This document shows, piece by piece, positions 54,979 through 63,039 of a stretch of DNA of 64,000 bases. Position numbers and translations under genes: made by a program. A model generated the notes under the pieces. It saw nothing but the letters and a program-made list of their open reading frames with translations, did no database searches and was not told the DNA's origin. Position 1 is the stretch's first letter, and every line of letters starts with the position of its first letter. This DNA comes from CAISKJ01 sp046351555 (GTDB lineage: Bacteria; Myxococcota_A; Polyangia; Polyangiales; Ga0077539), in contig JAXLYI010000007.1 in assembly GCA_046351555.1 (NCBI GenBank), positions 370,056 to 434,055 on the forward strand. Reading direction: 5' to 3'.

Positions 54979-55569
54979 ATGACGTGGATCAAGACCCGCA
55001 AGCCCGGCCCCGACCACCCCGAGCTCGCCCGCGCGTTCGCCGAGGGGATGGCGGGCTACCCCCCGGAGTACGGGAGCCCCCGGGCCGGCGGGTACGTGCT
55101 GCCGCCCGGCGTCGCGCGGGACAGCATCGTCGGCGCCCACTCGCTCGCGCCCGAGGTGCTGCGGCACCTGTTCGCGGGCTACCGCGCGATGCTCGACCCG
55201 TCGCTCCCGCTCTCGCGGCGCGACCACGAGCTCATCGCCACCACCGTCTCCTCCATCAACGACTGCTTCTATTGAACGGAGTCGCATGCAGCGTTCCTGC
55301 ATGCCGTGACCCTGGACGGGTCACTCGTGGAGGCGATCAAGAAGGACTGGCGCACCGCCCCGCTCGACGCGCGCGAGCGGGCGATGCTCGGCTTCGTCGA
55401 CGCGCTCACCCGCGCGCCCGGGTCCGTCACGCACGAGGCCCACGCGGCCCTGCGCGCCGCGGGCTTCGACGACCTCGGCATCCTCCAGGTCACCATGATC
55501 GCGTCGATGTTCAACTACTTCAACCGCGTCGCCGACGGCGTGGGGGTCGGGCACGACCCGACCCCGTAG
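54979..55569 (+). CDS. AhpD/carboxymuconolactone-decarboxylase-like peroxidase, probable selenoprotein (TGA = Sec99)
   Basis: A 196-residue protein read through an in-frame TGA at 55273-55275. Upstream residues 1-98 and downstream residues 100-196 are in the same frame and together make one complete peroxidase-related CMD protein: LSRRDHELIATTVSSINDCFY, then TESHAAFLHAV, RTAPLDARERAMLGFVDALTRAP and NYFNRVADGVGV. The family's redox motif is C-x-x-C-x3-H; here Cys96-Phe-Tyr-TGA-x3-His103, so the TGA replaces exactly the second redox Cys. A perfect 8-bp hairpin begins 8 bases after the TGA. Selenocysteine insertion is strongly indicated; sel genes are not in the window. Conventional calling would split it into two fragments. 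It is convergent with a molybdopterin oxidoreductase gene. Confidence 0.85.
55276..55307 (+). promoter_or_regulatory. Bacterial SECIS element
   Basis: A perfect 8-bp stem (GCATGCAG at 55284-55291 with CTGCATGC at 55297-55304) closes a 5-base loop CGTTC whose second base is G, as expected of bacterial SECIS loops. The loop begins 16 bases after the TGA. Outer bases ACG/CGT can extend pairing. The stem uses two CAT and one GCA codon, while all other His codons in the gene are CAC, which indicates selection on RNA structure. Confidence 0.8.
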
Positions 55570-55572
55570 CGG

Positions 55573-57816
55573 CTACGCCAGCGCCTCGACGCGCGCCGGG
55601 ACGTGCTTGTGCCAGGGCGTCCCCGCGATCGGGTCGCGGTCGGCGCCCGAGGTGAGCTCGTTGGGCGCGACGCCGTGCGCGGCGCCGTCGCCCGAGAGCC
55701 CGAGGCCGTTGGGCAGGCTCACGTGGCCCGGCCGCATGGTGTCGCTCACCTCCACCACGGCCACCGCGCTGCCGCGGCGGGTGGTCACGCGGACGCTGCC
55801 TCCGTCGCGCGCGCCGATGCGGCCGGCGTCGTCGGGGTGGATGCGGAGCGCGCCCGCGACGTCCTTCCGGCGCCACGCGGGGTCGCGGAAGATGGTGTTG
55901 GCGGTGGAGGTGCGCCGCTCGCCCGCGGAGAGCACGAAGGGGTAGTCGGGGTCGCGCGCGGGCCCGTCGGGCGGCAGCGCGCGGAGCTCGTCGAGCAGCT
56001 CGGGGATCGCGAGGCGCACGCGCCCGTCGGGCGTGTCGAGCCGCGCCCACGTCTCCTCGTAGGGGTCGACGGTGAAGGTCACGCCCTCGGGGTGCGCGAG
56101 GATCGCTTCGAAGAGCGCGTCGCCGCTCTCGTACCCGGCACGCTGCACGGACTCCGGGTACGAGAGGAAACACGCCTGCGCGAGCCCCCACACCGCGGCC
56201 GTCGCCTCGCGCCCCGCGCCGAGCGTCGGGCCGAGCGTCTCCAGCAGGAGGAGCGCGGCGAGGGCGTTCCATTGCGGACGCTCGGCGAGCGCAGAGAGGA
56301 AGGCCATCGCGAAGACCTCGCGGCCCTGCGCGGCGGCCTCGCGGAGCGGGGCGAGGTCGTCGTCGGTGTAGCCGCCGAGCGCGCGGACGAGGCGCCGGTG
56401 GATTTCGGGCTCGGGCAGCGTCCCCGGGAGCGGCTCGAGCAGCGGCGGGCGGAGCTGGAAGACGTTGCGGGGAAACTCCAGCGTGAAGAAGGCCGCCTCC
56501 CACTTCTCGTACTGCGAGGCCGCGGGGAGCACGTAGTGGGCGAGGCGCGCGGTCTCGGTGAGGGCGACGTCGATCACCACGAGGCACTCGAGCGCGGCGA
56601 GGGCCTCGCGCATCCGTGGGGAGTCGGGCAGCGAGTGGGCGGGGTTGGCGCTCTCCACCACCATCGCGCGGAAGCGCCTCGGGTGGTCGGTGAGGATCTC
56701 CTCGGGGATCGCGGCCGCGGGGATGAGCCCGGTGATGATCCGCTGGCCGGTGACGGGCGTGACGCGCTCGGCGCGCCCCGAGCCGCCGCCGCTCAGGCGC
56801 GCGAAGCGGGTGTGGATGTTCATCCCGCCCTCCTTCGCGAAGCTGCCGACGAGGAGGTAGACGAGCTTCTCCAGGTACGAGTCGAGCGTGCTGTGGGGCG
56901 CCTGCTGGATGCCGAGGTCTTCGAAGATCGACACGCTCGACGCGGCGGCGATTCGGCGGGCCACCGCGCGCACGTCGGCCTCCGCCACGCCCGCGGCCGC
57001 GCAGTAGCGGGCGACGTCGACGTCCGCGAGGTGCGCCGCGACGCGGTCGAAATCGCGGGTGTGCGCGTCGACCCAGGCGCGGTCGACGAGGTCCTCTTCG
57101 AGGAGCACCGCGAGGAGCGCCGCGAGGCACCAGGCGTCGCCGCCGGGGCGCACCTGGAGGTGGAAGTCGGCCATCGCGGCGGTCTCGGTGCGGCGCGGGT
57201 CGATCACGACGAGCGCGCGCTTCGGGTCGGCCGCGATCTCCTTGAGCACGACGCGGGCGCGCGGGAAGCCGTGGCTGTGCCAGGGGTTCTTGCCGACGAA
57301 GACTGCGACCTCGGCGTGTTCGAAGTCGCCCGTGGTGTGGCACCGTGGCCGACCGAAGAGCTGCCCGTCGACCCAGAACTCCCCGGTCTTCTCCTGCGCG
57401 AGCGCGTTGGACGCGAACACCGACCCGAGCGCCGCGCGGAGCCCCGCGCCGTAGCCCCCGCCGAGGTGGTTCGCCTGCCCGCCGCCCCCGTAATAGAAGA
57501 TGGTCTCGCCGCCGTGGGTGTCGCGGACGAGCGCGAGCTTCGCGGCGACCTCGGCGATCGCGGTGTCCCAGTCGATCGCTTCGAAGGTGCCGTCGTCGCG
57601 CCGGCGCAGCGGCGTGGTGAGGCGGTGTGGGCCGCGCTGGTAGTGGTCGAGCCGGTGGGCCTTCTCGCAGGTGTAGCCCTGGGAGCCCGGGTGCCGACGA
57701 TCCCCGCGGATCTTCACGAGCCCGCCGTCGGCGACGCGCGCCTCGAGGCCGCAGTTGATGCTGCACAGGACGCAGGCGGTCGGGCGCCACGGGAGCTCGT
57801 CGACGGGGTCGTTCAT
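55573..57816 (-). CDS. Molybdopterin-dependent oxidoreductase (bis-MGD, nitrate reductase/formate dehydrogenase superfamily)
   Basis: A 747-residue cytoplasmic enzyme without a Tat signal. The N-terminal [4Fe-4S] motif is C-x2-C-x3-C...C (TACVLCSINCG, then GYTCEKAHRL). Molybdopterin domains follow (IFYYGGGGQANHLGGGYG, VFVGKNPWHSHGFPRAR, VIDPRRTETAAMADFHLQVRPGGDAW) and the C-terminal MGD-binding barrel (YPFVLSAGERRTSTANTIFRDP, VSLPNGLGLSG, NELTSGADRDPIAGTPWHK). The Mo ligand is not obvious at the usual position, so the substrate cannot be assigned. No in-frame TGA is present. It is convergent with the selenoprotein gene, leaving 3 bp between them. Confidence 0.88.
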   Translation of the reverse strand: MNDPVDELPWRPTACVLCSINCGLEARVADGGLVKIRGDRRHPGSQGYTCEKAHRLDHYQRGPHRLTTPLRRRDDGTFEAIDWDTAIAEVAAKLALVRDTHGGETIFYYGGGGQANHLGGGYGAGLRAALGSVFASNALAQEKTGEFWVDGQLFGRPRCHTTGDFEHAEVAVFVGKNPWHSHGFPRARVVLKEIAADPKRALVVIDPRRTETAAMADFHLQVRPGGDAWCLAALLAVLLEEDLVDRAWVDAHTRDFDRVAAHLADVDVARYCAAAGVAEADVRAVARRIAAASSVSIFEDLGIQQAPHSTLDSYLEKLVYLLVGSFAKEGGMNIHTRFARLSGGGSGRAERVTPVTGQRIITGLIPAAAIPEEILTDHPRRFRAMVVESANPAHSLPDSPRMREALAALECLVVIDVALTETARLAHYVLPAASQYEKWEAAFFTLEFPRNVFQLRPPLLEPLPGTLPEPEIHRRLVRALGGYTDDDLAPLREAAAQGREVFAMAFLSALAERPQWNALAALLLLETLGPTLGAGREATAAVWGLAQACFLSYPESVQRAGYESGDALFEAILAHPEGVTFTVDPYEETWARLDTPDGRVRLAIPELLDELRALPPDGPARDPDYPFVLSAGERRTSTANTIFRDPAWRRKDVAGALRIHPDDAGRIGARDGGSVRVTTRRGSAVAVVEVSDTMRPGHVSLPNGLGLSGDGAAHGVAPNELTSGADRDPIAGTPWHKHVPARVEALA

Positions 57817-57868
57817 GGCGCCGCACGGTACTACCGAACGGGTGACGACGAGAGGGGCGACGCGCTCG

Positions 57869-58606
57869 CTACGTCTTCAGCGGGTGGAAGCGGTAGGCGT
57901 GTGTCACCAGCACGCGCCCGAAGCAGCGCTGCTCGTGGGTCGCCACGAAGCTCCCTGGCGAGCCGTCGTCGGCTTCGAAGCGCAGCGTCTCCTCCAGCGG
58001 TGTGCGCAGCGATGCCCACGGCGTCACCCACCACACGCCGGTGCGACCTTCGCCGTCGCCGGGCCGCGAGGTGAGCGTCACCGTCGCGCCCTCCACCCGC
58101 ACCCGCAGGAGCCCCGCGAGGTGCCCGCCCGGCAGCGGGATCGCGACGCTCATCAGCCCCGCCGTCACCCCGTACGCGAACACCTGAAACACCCCGCCGT
58201 CGTCCACCCGCGTCCGCACGATCCCGCGCGCGTCGGCGCGGCCCTCCTTCGCGCCGTCGAGCGCCACCATCCGCGCGTGGACCACCGCGTGACGCCGCGG
58301 CAGGCGGAGCTGCCCGACCGCGTCCATCACCCGCGACGCCGCGCGCCAGAGGAGCCCCGCGAGCGGGCTCCACACCGAGGTGATCTCCAACTCCAGCGAC
58401 GCCGGGTCTTCGAAGAACGCCCGCACCGCCGGCGGAACCTCCGACGCGCTCACGCCTGGCGGCATCAGGTCGTCGAGGCTGTCGCAGAGCCCGCGCGGCG
58501 CGGGTCCCTCGCGCGCGAGGCCCGACCGCTCGAACCAGTCGGCCCCGATGCGGAGCGAGCCGACGACGCGGCTGAATCGGTGGAGCGGCGCGTCGCGCGA
58601 CGTCAC
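57869..58606 (-). CDS. Hypothetical protein
   Basis: A 245-residue soluble protein without a recognised family signature. It is beta-rich, with RIVRTRVDDGGVFQVFAYG, VAIPLPGGHLAGLLRVRVEG, VTLTSRPGD and VWWVTPWASLRTPLEETLRFEAD, so a lipocalin- or START-like barrel is conceivable but unproven. There is one Cys in the N-terminal third (GLCDSLDDLMPP). The start is GTG at 58606; the frame is open upstream only as shadow of the next gene. It ends 52 bp from the molybdopterin gene start and lies 14 bp after the Cys-rich lipoprotein on the same strand, so it may be co-transcribed with it. Confidence 0.65.
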   Translation of the reverse strand: MTSRDAPLHRFSRVVGSLRIGADWFERSGLAREGPAPRGLCDSLDDLMPPGVSASEVPPAVRAFFEDPASLELEITSVWSPLAGLLWRAASRVMDAVGQLRLPRRHAVVHARMVALDGAKEGRADARGIVRTRVDDGGVFQVFAYGVTAGLMSVAIPLPGGHLAGLLRVRVEGATVTLTSRPGDGEGRTGVWWVTPWASLRTPLEETLRFEADDGSPGSFVATHEQRCFGRVLVTHAYRFHPLKT

Positions 58607-58620
58607 GACGCGGCCGCGGT

Positions 58621-59817
58621 TCAGGCGCAGCGGCCGAGCGCGCAGCGCAGGCCGACGTTGCAGGTGTTGCCCGCGCAGCAGGGCGATCCGCGCGTGCCGC
58701 AGGCCTGGCACGACGACATCCCGCTCGCCGTCACGCAGGCCGTCCCGATGTTGCAAGTGCCGCCAGCGCAGCAGGCCTGGCCCATCGACCCGCAGGCGCC
58801 GCAGCGGCCGCCCGCGCACGTGAGGGTCGCGCCCGCGCAGGTGTTGGCCGCGCAGCAGGGCTGGCCCGACATCCCGCAGGCGGCGCACATGCCGCCCGAG
58901 CACACCGACGTGGGGCTGTCGCAGCGCGCGCCGCCGCAGCACGGCTGACCGACGCCGCCGCAGGTGGTCATCACGCAGGTCTCGAGGCGGCATGAGAGGC
59001 CCGTCGAGCACATCGAACCCGTGCAGCATGCCTGGCCGGCGCCGCCGCAGGGGTTGCAGGTGCCGAGGACGCCACCGCACACGAAGCCCGCGCCGCACAT
59101 GCGCGACGCGCAGCAGGGCTGGCCCGCGCCGCCGCACGCGGTACACACGTTGCGCGCGTTGCAGGTGTTGCCCGCGCCGCACGTCGCGCCGGGGCAGCAG
59201 GGGCGCCCCGCCGTCCCGCAGGTGGCGCAGGTGCCGGCCTCGCAGTAGTTGCCCGTCGCGCAGGTCGGCGCGCTGCGGAGGCAGCATGCCTGGCCGGTGC
59301 CGCCGCAGCCGGCGCACATCATCGTGCGGAGGTTGCACTCGGCCCCCGACGAGCACGTGAGCAGCGGGCGACAGCACGACTGCCCCGGCGCGCCGCAGGT
59401 GCTCGCGTCGGCGGCGCGGTCGGGGGCGACGTCGACGCCGGTCGGGCGGTCCATCCCCACGGGTGCGTCCATCCCGATGGGGACGTCCATTCCCACGGGC
59501 GCGTCGGGGAGGTCGGCGTCGGGCGGTGGCGGGGGCGCGTCGGGCAGGTCGGCGTCGGGCGGTGGTGGGGGCGCGTCGTCCGGCGGCGGGGGCGCGTCGG
59601 GGAGGTCCGCATCGGGCGTCTTCGGCGCGTCGGGCGCCTCGACATCGGGCGCGGCTTGATCCTTCGGGGCCGAACCATCGCCCGCCGCGTCGGCGCCGGC
59701 CTCCACGAGGGCGGCGTCGGGGACGATCACCTCGCCGTTGTCGTCGCCGCATCCGACGGCGGCTGCGGCCAGCACGAGAGCCCAGGCGCCGCGGCGCCAC
59801 GCGCGTGAAAAACCCAT
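58621..59817 (-). CDS. Cys-rich CGGxGQxCC-repeat lipoprotein
   Basis: A 398-residue lipoprotein (LAAAAVGCGDD). The first ~135 residues are a Pro/Asp/Ala-rich linker with nearly identical repeats (PDADLPDAPPPPPDA, VGMDxPxGMDAP). The rest contains about nine modules of roughly 28-30 residues with a CGGxGQxCC core followed by x5-C-x4-C spacing, for example CGGAGQPCCASRMCGAGFVC and CGSMGQACCAGGTCNIGTAC. Each module could form two or three disulfides. Related multi-module lipoproteins are abundant in Myxococcota with unknown function. The DNA repeat in 59500-59600 corresponds to the linker. Confidence 0.85.
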   Translation of the reverse strand: MGFSRAWRRGAWALVLAAAAVGCGDDNGEVIVPDAALVEAGADAAGDGSAPKDQAAPDVEAPDAPKTPDADLPDAPPPPDDAPPPPPDADLPDAPPPPPDADLPDAPVGMDVPIGMDAPVGMDRPTGVDVAPDRAADASTCGAPGQSCCRPLLTCSSGAECNLRTMMCAGCGGTGQACCLRSAPTCATGNYCEAGTCATCGTAGRPCCPGATCGAGNTCNARNVCTACGGAGQPCCASRMCGAGFVCGGVLGTCNPCGGAGQACCTGSMCSTGLSCRLETCVMTTCGGVGQPCCGGARCDSPTSVCSGGMCAACGMSGQPCCAANTCAGATLTCAGGRCGACGSMGQACCAGGTCNIGTACVTASGMSSCQACGTRGSPCCAGNTCNVGLRCALGRCA

Positions 59818-59986
59818 GGAGGAGACGCTACCGCAGCCCCGCGCCCGACCGGAAGTCCCCGGCGCGCCGCGCAGAACCTTGCGCATCGCTTCGGTCAACT
59901 GCGGGCCCCGAGGGCGGCAGGGAATTGCGTTCGACCGCGTCTCTGGTGCAACGTGGGGCCGTCTTACGCCGTGACGAGGACGGTCC

Positions 59987-60634
59987 ATGGCCCAGATCAT
60001 CGTGCGCCTCAAAGAACGTGAGTTGAAGACCGTGCCGGTGACGTGCGTCGCCACCCGCATCGGCCGCGACGTCAGCAACGACGTGGTGATCGACAACGAC
60101 GGGGTCTCGCGGCACCACGCGACCCTGCGCTACGAGGCCTCGGTCGGCGCCTTCCTCATCTACGACCAGAGCAGCAGCAACGGGATGTTCTTCCGCGGCG
60201 CGCCGTCGAAGGCCGCGCGGCTCGACGACGGCGACGAGGTGCAGATCGGGAAGTTCACGCTGGTGTTCCAGGAGGCAGGCGGGGCGCCGGTCGACGCGCT
60301 CACCCCGGAGCCGCCGCGCCAGCCCGACGCGACGCCCCTGCCGGTGGTGAACAACCCGCTGCCCACGATGGCGCTGCCCGCCGCGAAGCTCAAGCCGAAG
60401 CCCCGCGCCGCGCCCGCCATCTCGCCGAGCACCCCGCCGCCCGCACCCGCGCCCACGTCTGCGCGCAGCGCCGCCCCGAGCGACGCGCCGCCCGCCGCGA
60501 CCCCCGCCCCCGCGGGCGCGCCAACCGGCGAGATCGTCGCCCAGACCCGCACGCTCCGCCTCATGATGTGGCTCCTCGTCGTGCTGGTGGTGCTGCTCGT
60601 CGCGCTCCTCGGGATGCTCGTCATGCAGCGCTGA
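59987..60634 (+). CDS. Tail-anchored FHA-domain protein
   Basis: A 215-residue protein. The FHA domain (residues 1-100) contains the phosphothreonine-binding signature GRDVSNDVVIDNDGVSRHH and SSNGMFFRG. A Pro/Ala/Lys linker leads to a C-terminal membrane helix of about 20 residues (MMWLLVVLVVLLVALLGMLV) ending MQR. It is probably inserted as a tail anchor with the FHA domain in the cytoplasm, where it could bind proteins phosphorylated by the Ser/Thr kinases of this genome. The upstream gap 59818-59986 shows no clear promoter. Confidence 0.9.
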   Translation: MAQIIVRLKERELKTVPVTCVATRIGRDVSNDVVIDNDGVSRHHATLRYEASVGAFLIYDQSSSNGMFFRGAPSKAARLDDGDEVQIGKFTLVFQEAGGAPVDALTPEPPRQPDATPLPVVNNPLPTMALPAAKLKPKPRAAPAISPSTPPPAPAPTSARSAAPSDAPPAATPAPAGAPTGEIVAQTRTLRLMMWLLVVLVVLLVALLGMLVMQR

Positions 60635-60664
60635 CCGCGCCGCGCGGGTGTAGGCTCCCGCGCC

Positions 60665-62587
60665 GTGAGCGCCACCACCCTCGTCAAGACGGCCTGCAAC
60701 CGCGACTGCCCCGACGCCTGCGGCATCGTCGCGCACGTCACCGACGGCCGCGTCACGCGCCTCCAAGGCGACCCAGAGCACCCGGTCACCCGCGGCTTCC
60801 TCTGCTACCGGACCGACCAGTTTCTCCACCGGCAGTACAGCCCCGAGCGCCTCACCGCGCCGCTCGTTCGGCGGGGCGGCGAGCTCGTGCCGAGCACCTG
60901 GGACGAGGCCCTCGACCTGTGTGCTCGGGAGCTCCTGCGCGTGCGCGCGGAGAGCGGGCCCGCGGCCGTCTTCCACTACCGCTCGGGCGGATCGCTCGGG
61001 CTGATGAAGCACGTCACCGACCATTTCTTCAGCCGCTTCGGGCCCGTCACCTCGAAGCGCGGAGACATCTGCGGCGGCGCCGGCGACGCGGCCCAGCTCG
61101 CCGACTTCGGCGACGAGGACGCCAACGACCTCCACGACCTCCTCCACGCGAAGGCCGTCGTCCTCTGGGGCAAGAACCCCCACACCTCCTCGCCCCACCT
61201 CCTCCCCCTGCTGCAAGAGCTCCGTCGCAAGGGAGCGCCCATCGCCCTCGTCGACCCCGTCGCGCACCGCGGCGTGAAGCTCGCCGACCGCTTCGTCCAG
61301 CCGCGGCCCGGCGGCGACGTCGCCCTCGCGCTCGGCGTCGCCCGCTGCCTCTTCCAACGCAATCTCACGCACCCCGACGCCGCCCGCTGGTGCGAAGGTC
61401 TCGACGGCTTCGAAGCCCTCGCGATGAGCCGCTCCCTCGACGCGTGGGCGCGCGAAGCCGACGTCCCCGTCGCCGACGTCGAGGCCCTCGCCGAACTCTA
61501 CGGAACCAACTCTCCCGCGGCCATCCTCGTGGGCTGGGGGATGCAGCGCCGGACCAACGGGAGCGCCATCGTCCGGTGCCTCGACGCGCTCGGGCTCGTC
61601 ACGGGCAACGTCGGCGTGTCGGGGGGCGGCGTGTCGTACTACTTCCGCCGCCGCGGGGCCTTCGACACGAGCTTCGTCCACGTCGCCCCACCGCCGCGCG
61701 AGCTCTGCGAGCCGCTCTTCGGCGAGGAGATCCTCACCGCGCGCGACCCTGAGGTACGCTCCGTGTGGATCACCGCGGGCAACCCCGTCGCGATGCTCCC
61801 CGACTCGCACGCGACGGTGAAGGCGCTCGCGTCGCGGGAGTTCGTGGTGGTGGTCGACAGCACGCTCACCGACACGGCGCGGCTCGCGACGGTGGTGCTG
61901 CCCTGCGCGACGATGCTCGAAGACGACGACGTCGTGGGCGCGTACGGGAACCACCACCTCAATGTCGTTCGCCCGGTGGTTCGCACCGAGGGGGCGTGGA
62001 CGGACTACGAGATCGTCCAGGCCCTCGCCGCCCGCACGGGGCTCGCGGAGCACTTCACCGGCGACGCCCGGAGCTGGAAGCGCCGCATGCTCCGCGCGAT
62101 GCCGCTCGACGAGCTCGAGCGCGGCCCAGCGCGCAATCCCCTCGCGCCGAAGGTGGCCTTCGAAGGGCGCGTGTTCCCCACGGCGAGCGGGAAGGCGCGG
62201 CTCGTCACGGAGCTCCCGGTGGAGGCCGCGCGGCCCGGCGGGGAGTTTCCGCTGCTGCTCCACGCGCTGTCGACGCCGGAGTCGCAGTCGTCGCAGTGGT
62301 CGCCGGCCGAGCCCGACGCGCTCGCCGAGGCGCGCGTTCATCCGGCGGTGGCGGGCGGCATCGCGAGCGGCCAACGCGCGAGGCTCCGCAGCGCGCTCGG
62401 GGCGATGGAGGTGACCGTGGTGCACGACGCGACGATGCGCCGCGACGTGGTGCTGGTGCCGAAGGGCGGGAGCCTCGCGCGTGGCCGCTGCGCCAACGCG
62501 ATCACGCGCGCGCGCCTCACCGACGCGGGCGAGGGCGCGGCGCTCTACGAGGAGCCCGTGCGCCTCGAAGCGATCGGGGCGGGCTGA
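60665..62587 (+). CDS. Molybdopterin oxidoreductase (BisC/Phs-like)
   Basis: A 640-residue enzyme without a Tat signal. The [4Fe-4S] site is at the N-terminus (KTACNRDCPDACG, then GFLCYRTDQF). Molybdenum-domain motifs are FHYRSGGSLGLMKH, SKRGDICGGAGDA with the likely Mo-ligand Cys, VLWGKNPHTSSPH, QPRPGGDVALALG, ILVGWGMQRRTNGSAIVRCLDALGLVTGNVG and VTAGNPVAMLPDS-type segments. The C-terminal dinucleotide-binding domain is shorter than usual. It resembles the biotin-sulfoxide/thiosulfate-polysulfide reductase group. The start is GTG at 60665, 30 bp after the FHA gene. Confidence 0.88.
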   Translation: MSATTLVKTACNRDCPDACGIVAHVTDGRVTRLQGDPEHPVTRGFLCYRTDQFLHRQYSPERLTAPLVRRGGELVPSTWDEALDLCARELLRVRAESGPAAVFHYRSGGSLGLMKHVTDHFFSRFGPVTSKRGDICGGAGDAAQLADFGDEDANDLHDLLHAKAVVLWGKNPHTSSPHLLPLLQELRRKGAPIALVDPVAHRGVKLADRFVQPRPGGDVALALGVARCLFQRNLTHPDAARWCEGLDGFEALAMSRSLDAWAREADVPVADVEALAELYGTNSPAAILVGWGMQRRTNGSAIVRCLDALGLVTGNVGVSGGGVSYYFRRRGAFDTSFVHVAPPPRELCEPLFGEEILTARDPEVRSVWITAGNPVAMLPDSHATVKALASREFVVVVDSTLTDTARLATVVLPCATMLEDDDVVGAYGNHHLNVVRPVVRTEGAWTDYEIVQALAARTGLAEHFTGDARSWKRRMLRAMPLDELERGPARNPLAPKVAFEGRVFPTASGKARLVTELPVEAARPGGEFPLLLHALSTPESQSSQWSPAEPDALAEARVHPAVAGGIASGQRARLRSALGAMEVTVVHDATMRRDVVLVPKGGSLARGRCANAITRARLTDAGEGAALYEEPVRLEAIGAG

Positions 62588-62613
62588 AGGCGACGCCATG
62601 AGTCGCCTGCCGC

Positions 62614-62935
62614 CCTGGTACGATCGCTCCCCGAGGTGTCGAAGATGATCCGCGCGGTCGAACCGAAGTTGTCTCCCGAAGAGTTCGCCGAAGTCATCGC
62701 CGCGGTCAAAGACTCGCAGATCGGCAAGATCCTCTTCGAGCGCGGTCGCAACGAGGGCCTCCGGGTGCTGGAGCGCGTGTTCGCCCGCCGCGTGGGCCGC
62801 CCGATCACCGCGGCGGAGCACGCGGAGCTGCTGCGCCGGCTCGACACGCTGGGCCCCGACCGCATCGGCGAAGTCGTCTTCGACCTCGCCCCCGAGGCCC
62901 TCGCCGCCTGGCTGGCCGATCCCGACGCGCGCTGA
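62614..62935 (+). repeat. Direct repeat, truncated copy
   Basis: Homologous to 63630-64000. Homology begins abruptly near tggtac (about 62614 here and 63634 in the other copy), before the start codon of the short ORF, which supports truncation of an older full-length gene. Confidence 0.6.
62636..62935 (+). CDS. Short Rpn/DUF4351-like protein, probable N-terminally truncated copy
   Basis: A 99-residue ORF (MSKMIRAVEPKLSPEEFAEVI... to WLADPDAR) that matches the last 120 residues of the gene starting at 63040, with one run of indels in the Gly/Arg linker. The missing N-terminal ~200 residues are not found upstream, so it is probably a truncated remnant or a stand-alone DUF4351-type tail. DUF4351 regions occur at the C-terminus of Rpn/PD-(D/E)XK nuclease-like proteins. 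It may still be translated from the ATG at 62636. Confidence 0.6.
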   Translation: MSKMIRAVEPKLSPEEFAEVIAAVKDSQIGKILFERGRNEGLRVLERVFARRVGRPITAAEHAELLRRLDTLGPDRIGEVVFDLAPEALAAWLADPDAR

Positions 62936-63039
62936 CGCTCGACGTCTCCACCACACACTTTCGCTGATGCCCGTCAGGGTATGTCACCCGCGCAACGCAC
63001 GTCGTTGACGTCGCGGACGGGTGCGACTACGCCGACGCC

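Noticed and set aside
55273..55275. The TGA read as a simple nonsense mutation splitting a pseudogene
   Set aside because: Both halves keep frame and conserved motifs, the TGA sits exactly at the redox Cys, and a structured hairpin with codon-bias deviation follows immediately.
55573..62587. Possible Sec residues in the two molybdopterin oxidoreductases
   Set aside because: Both frames are uninterrupted and no TGA occurs at the likely Mo-ligand positions.
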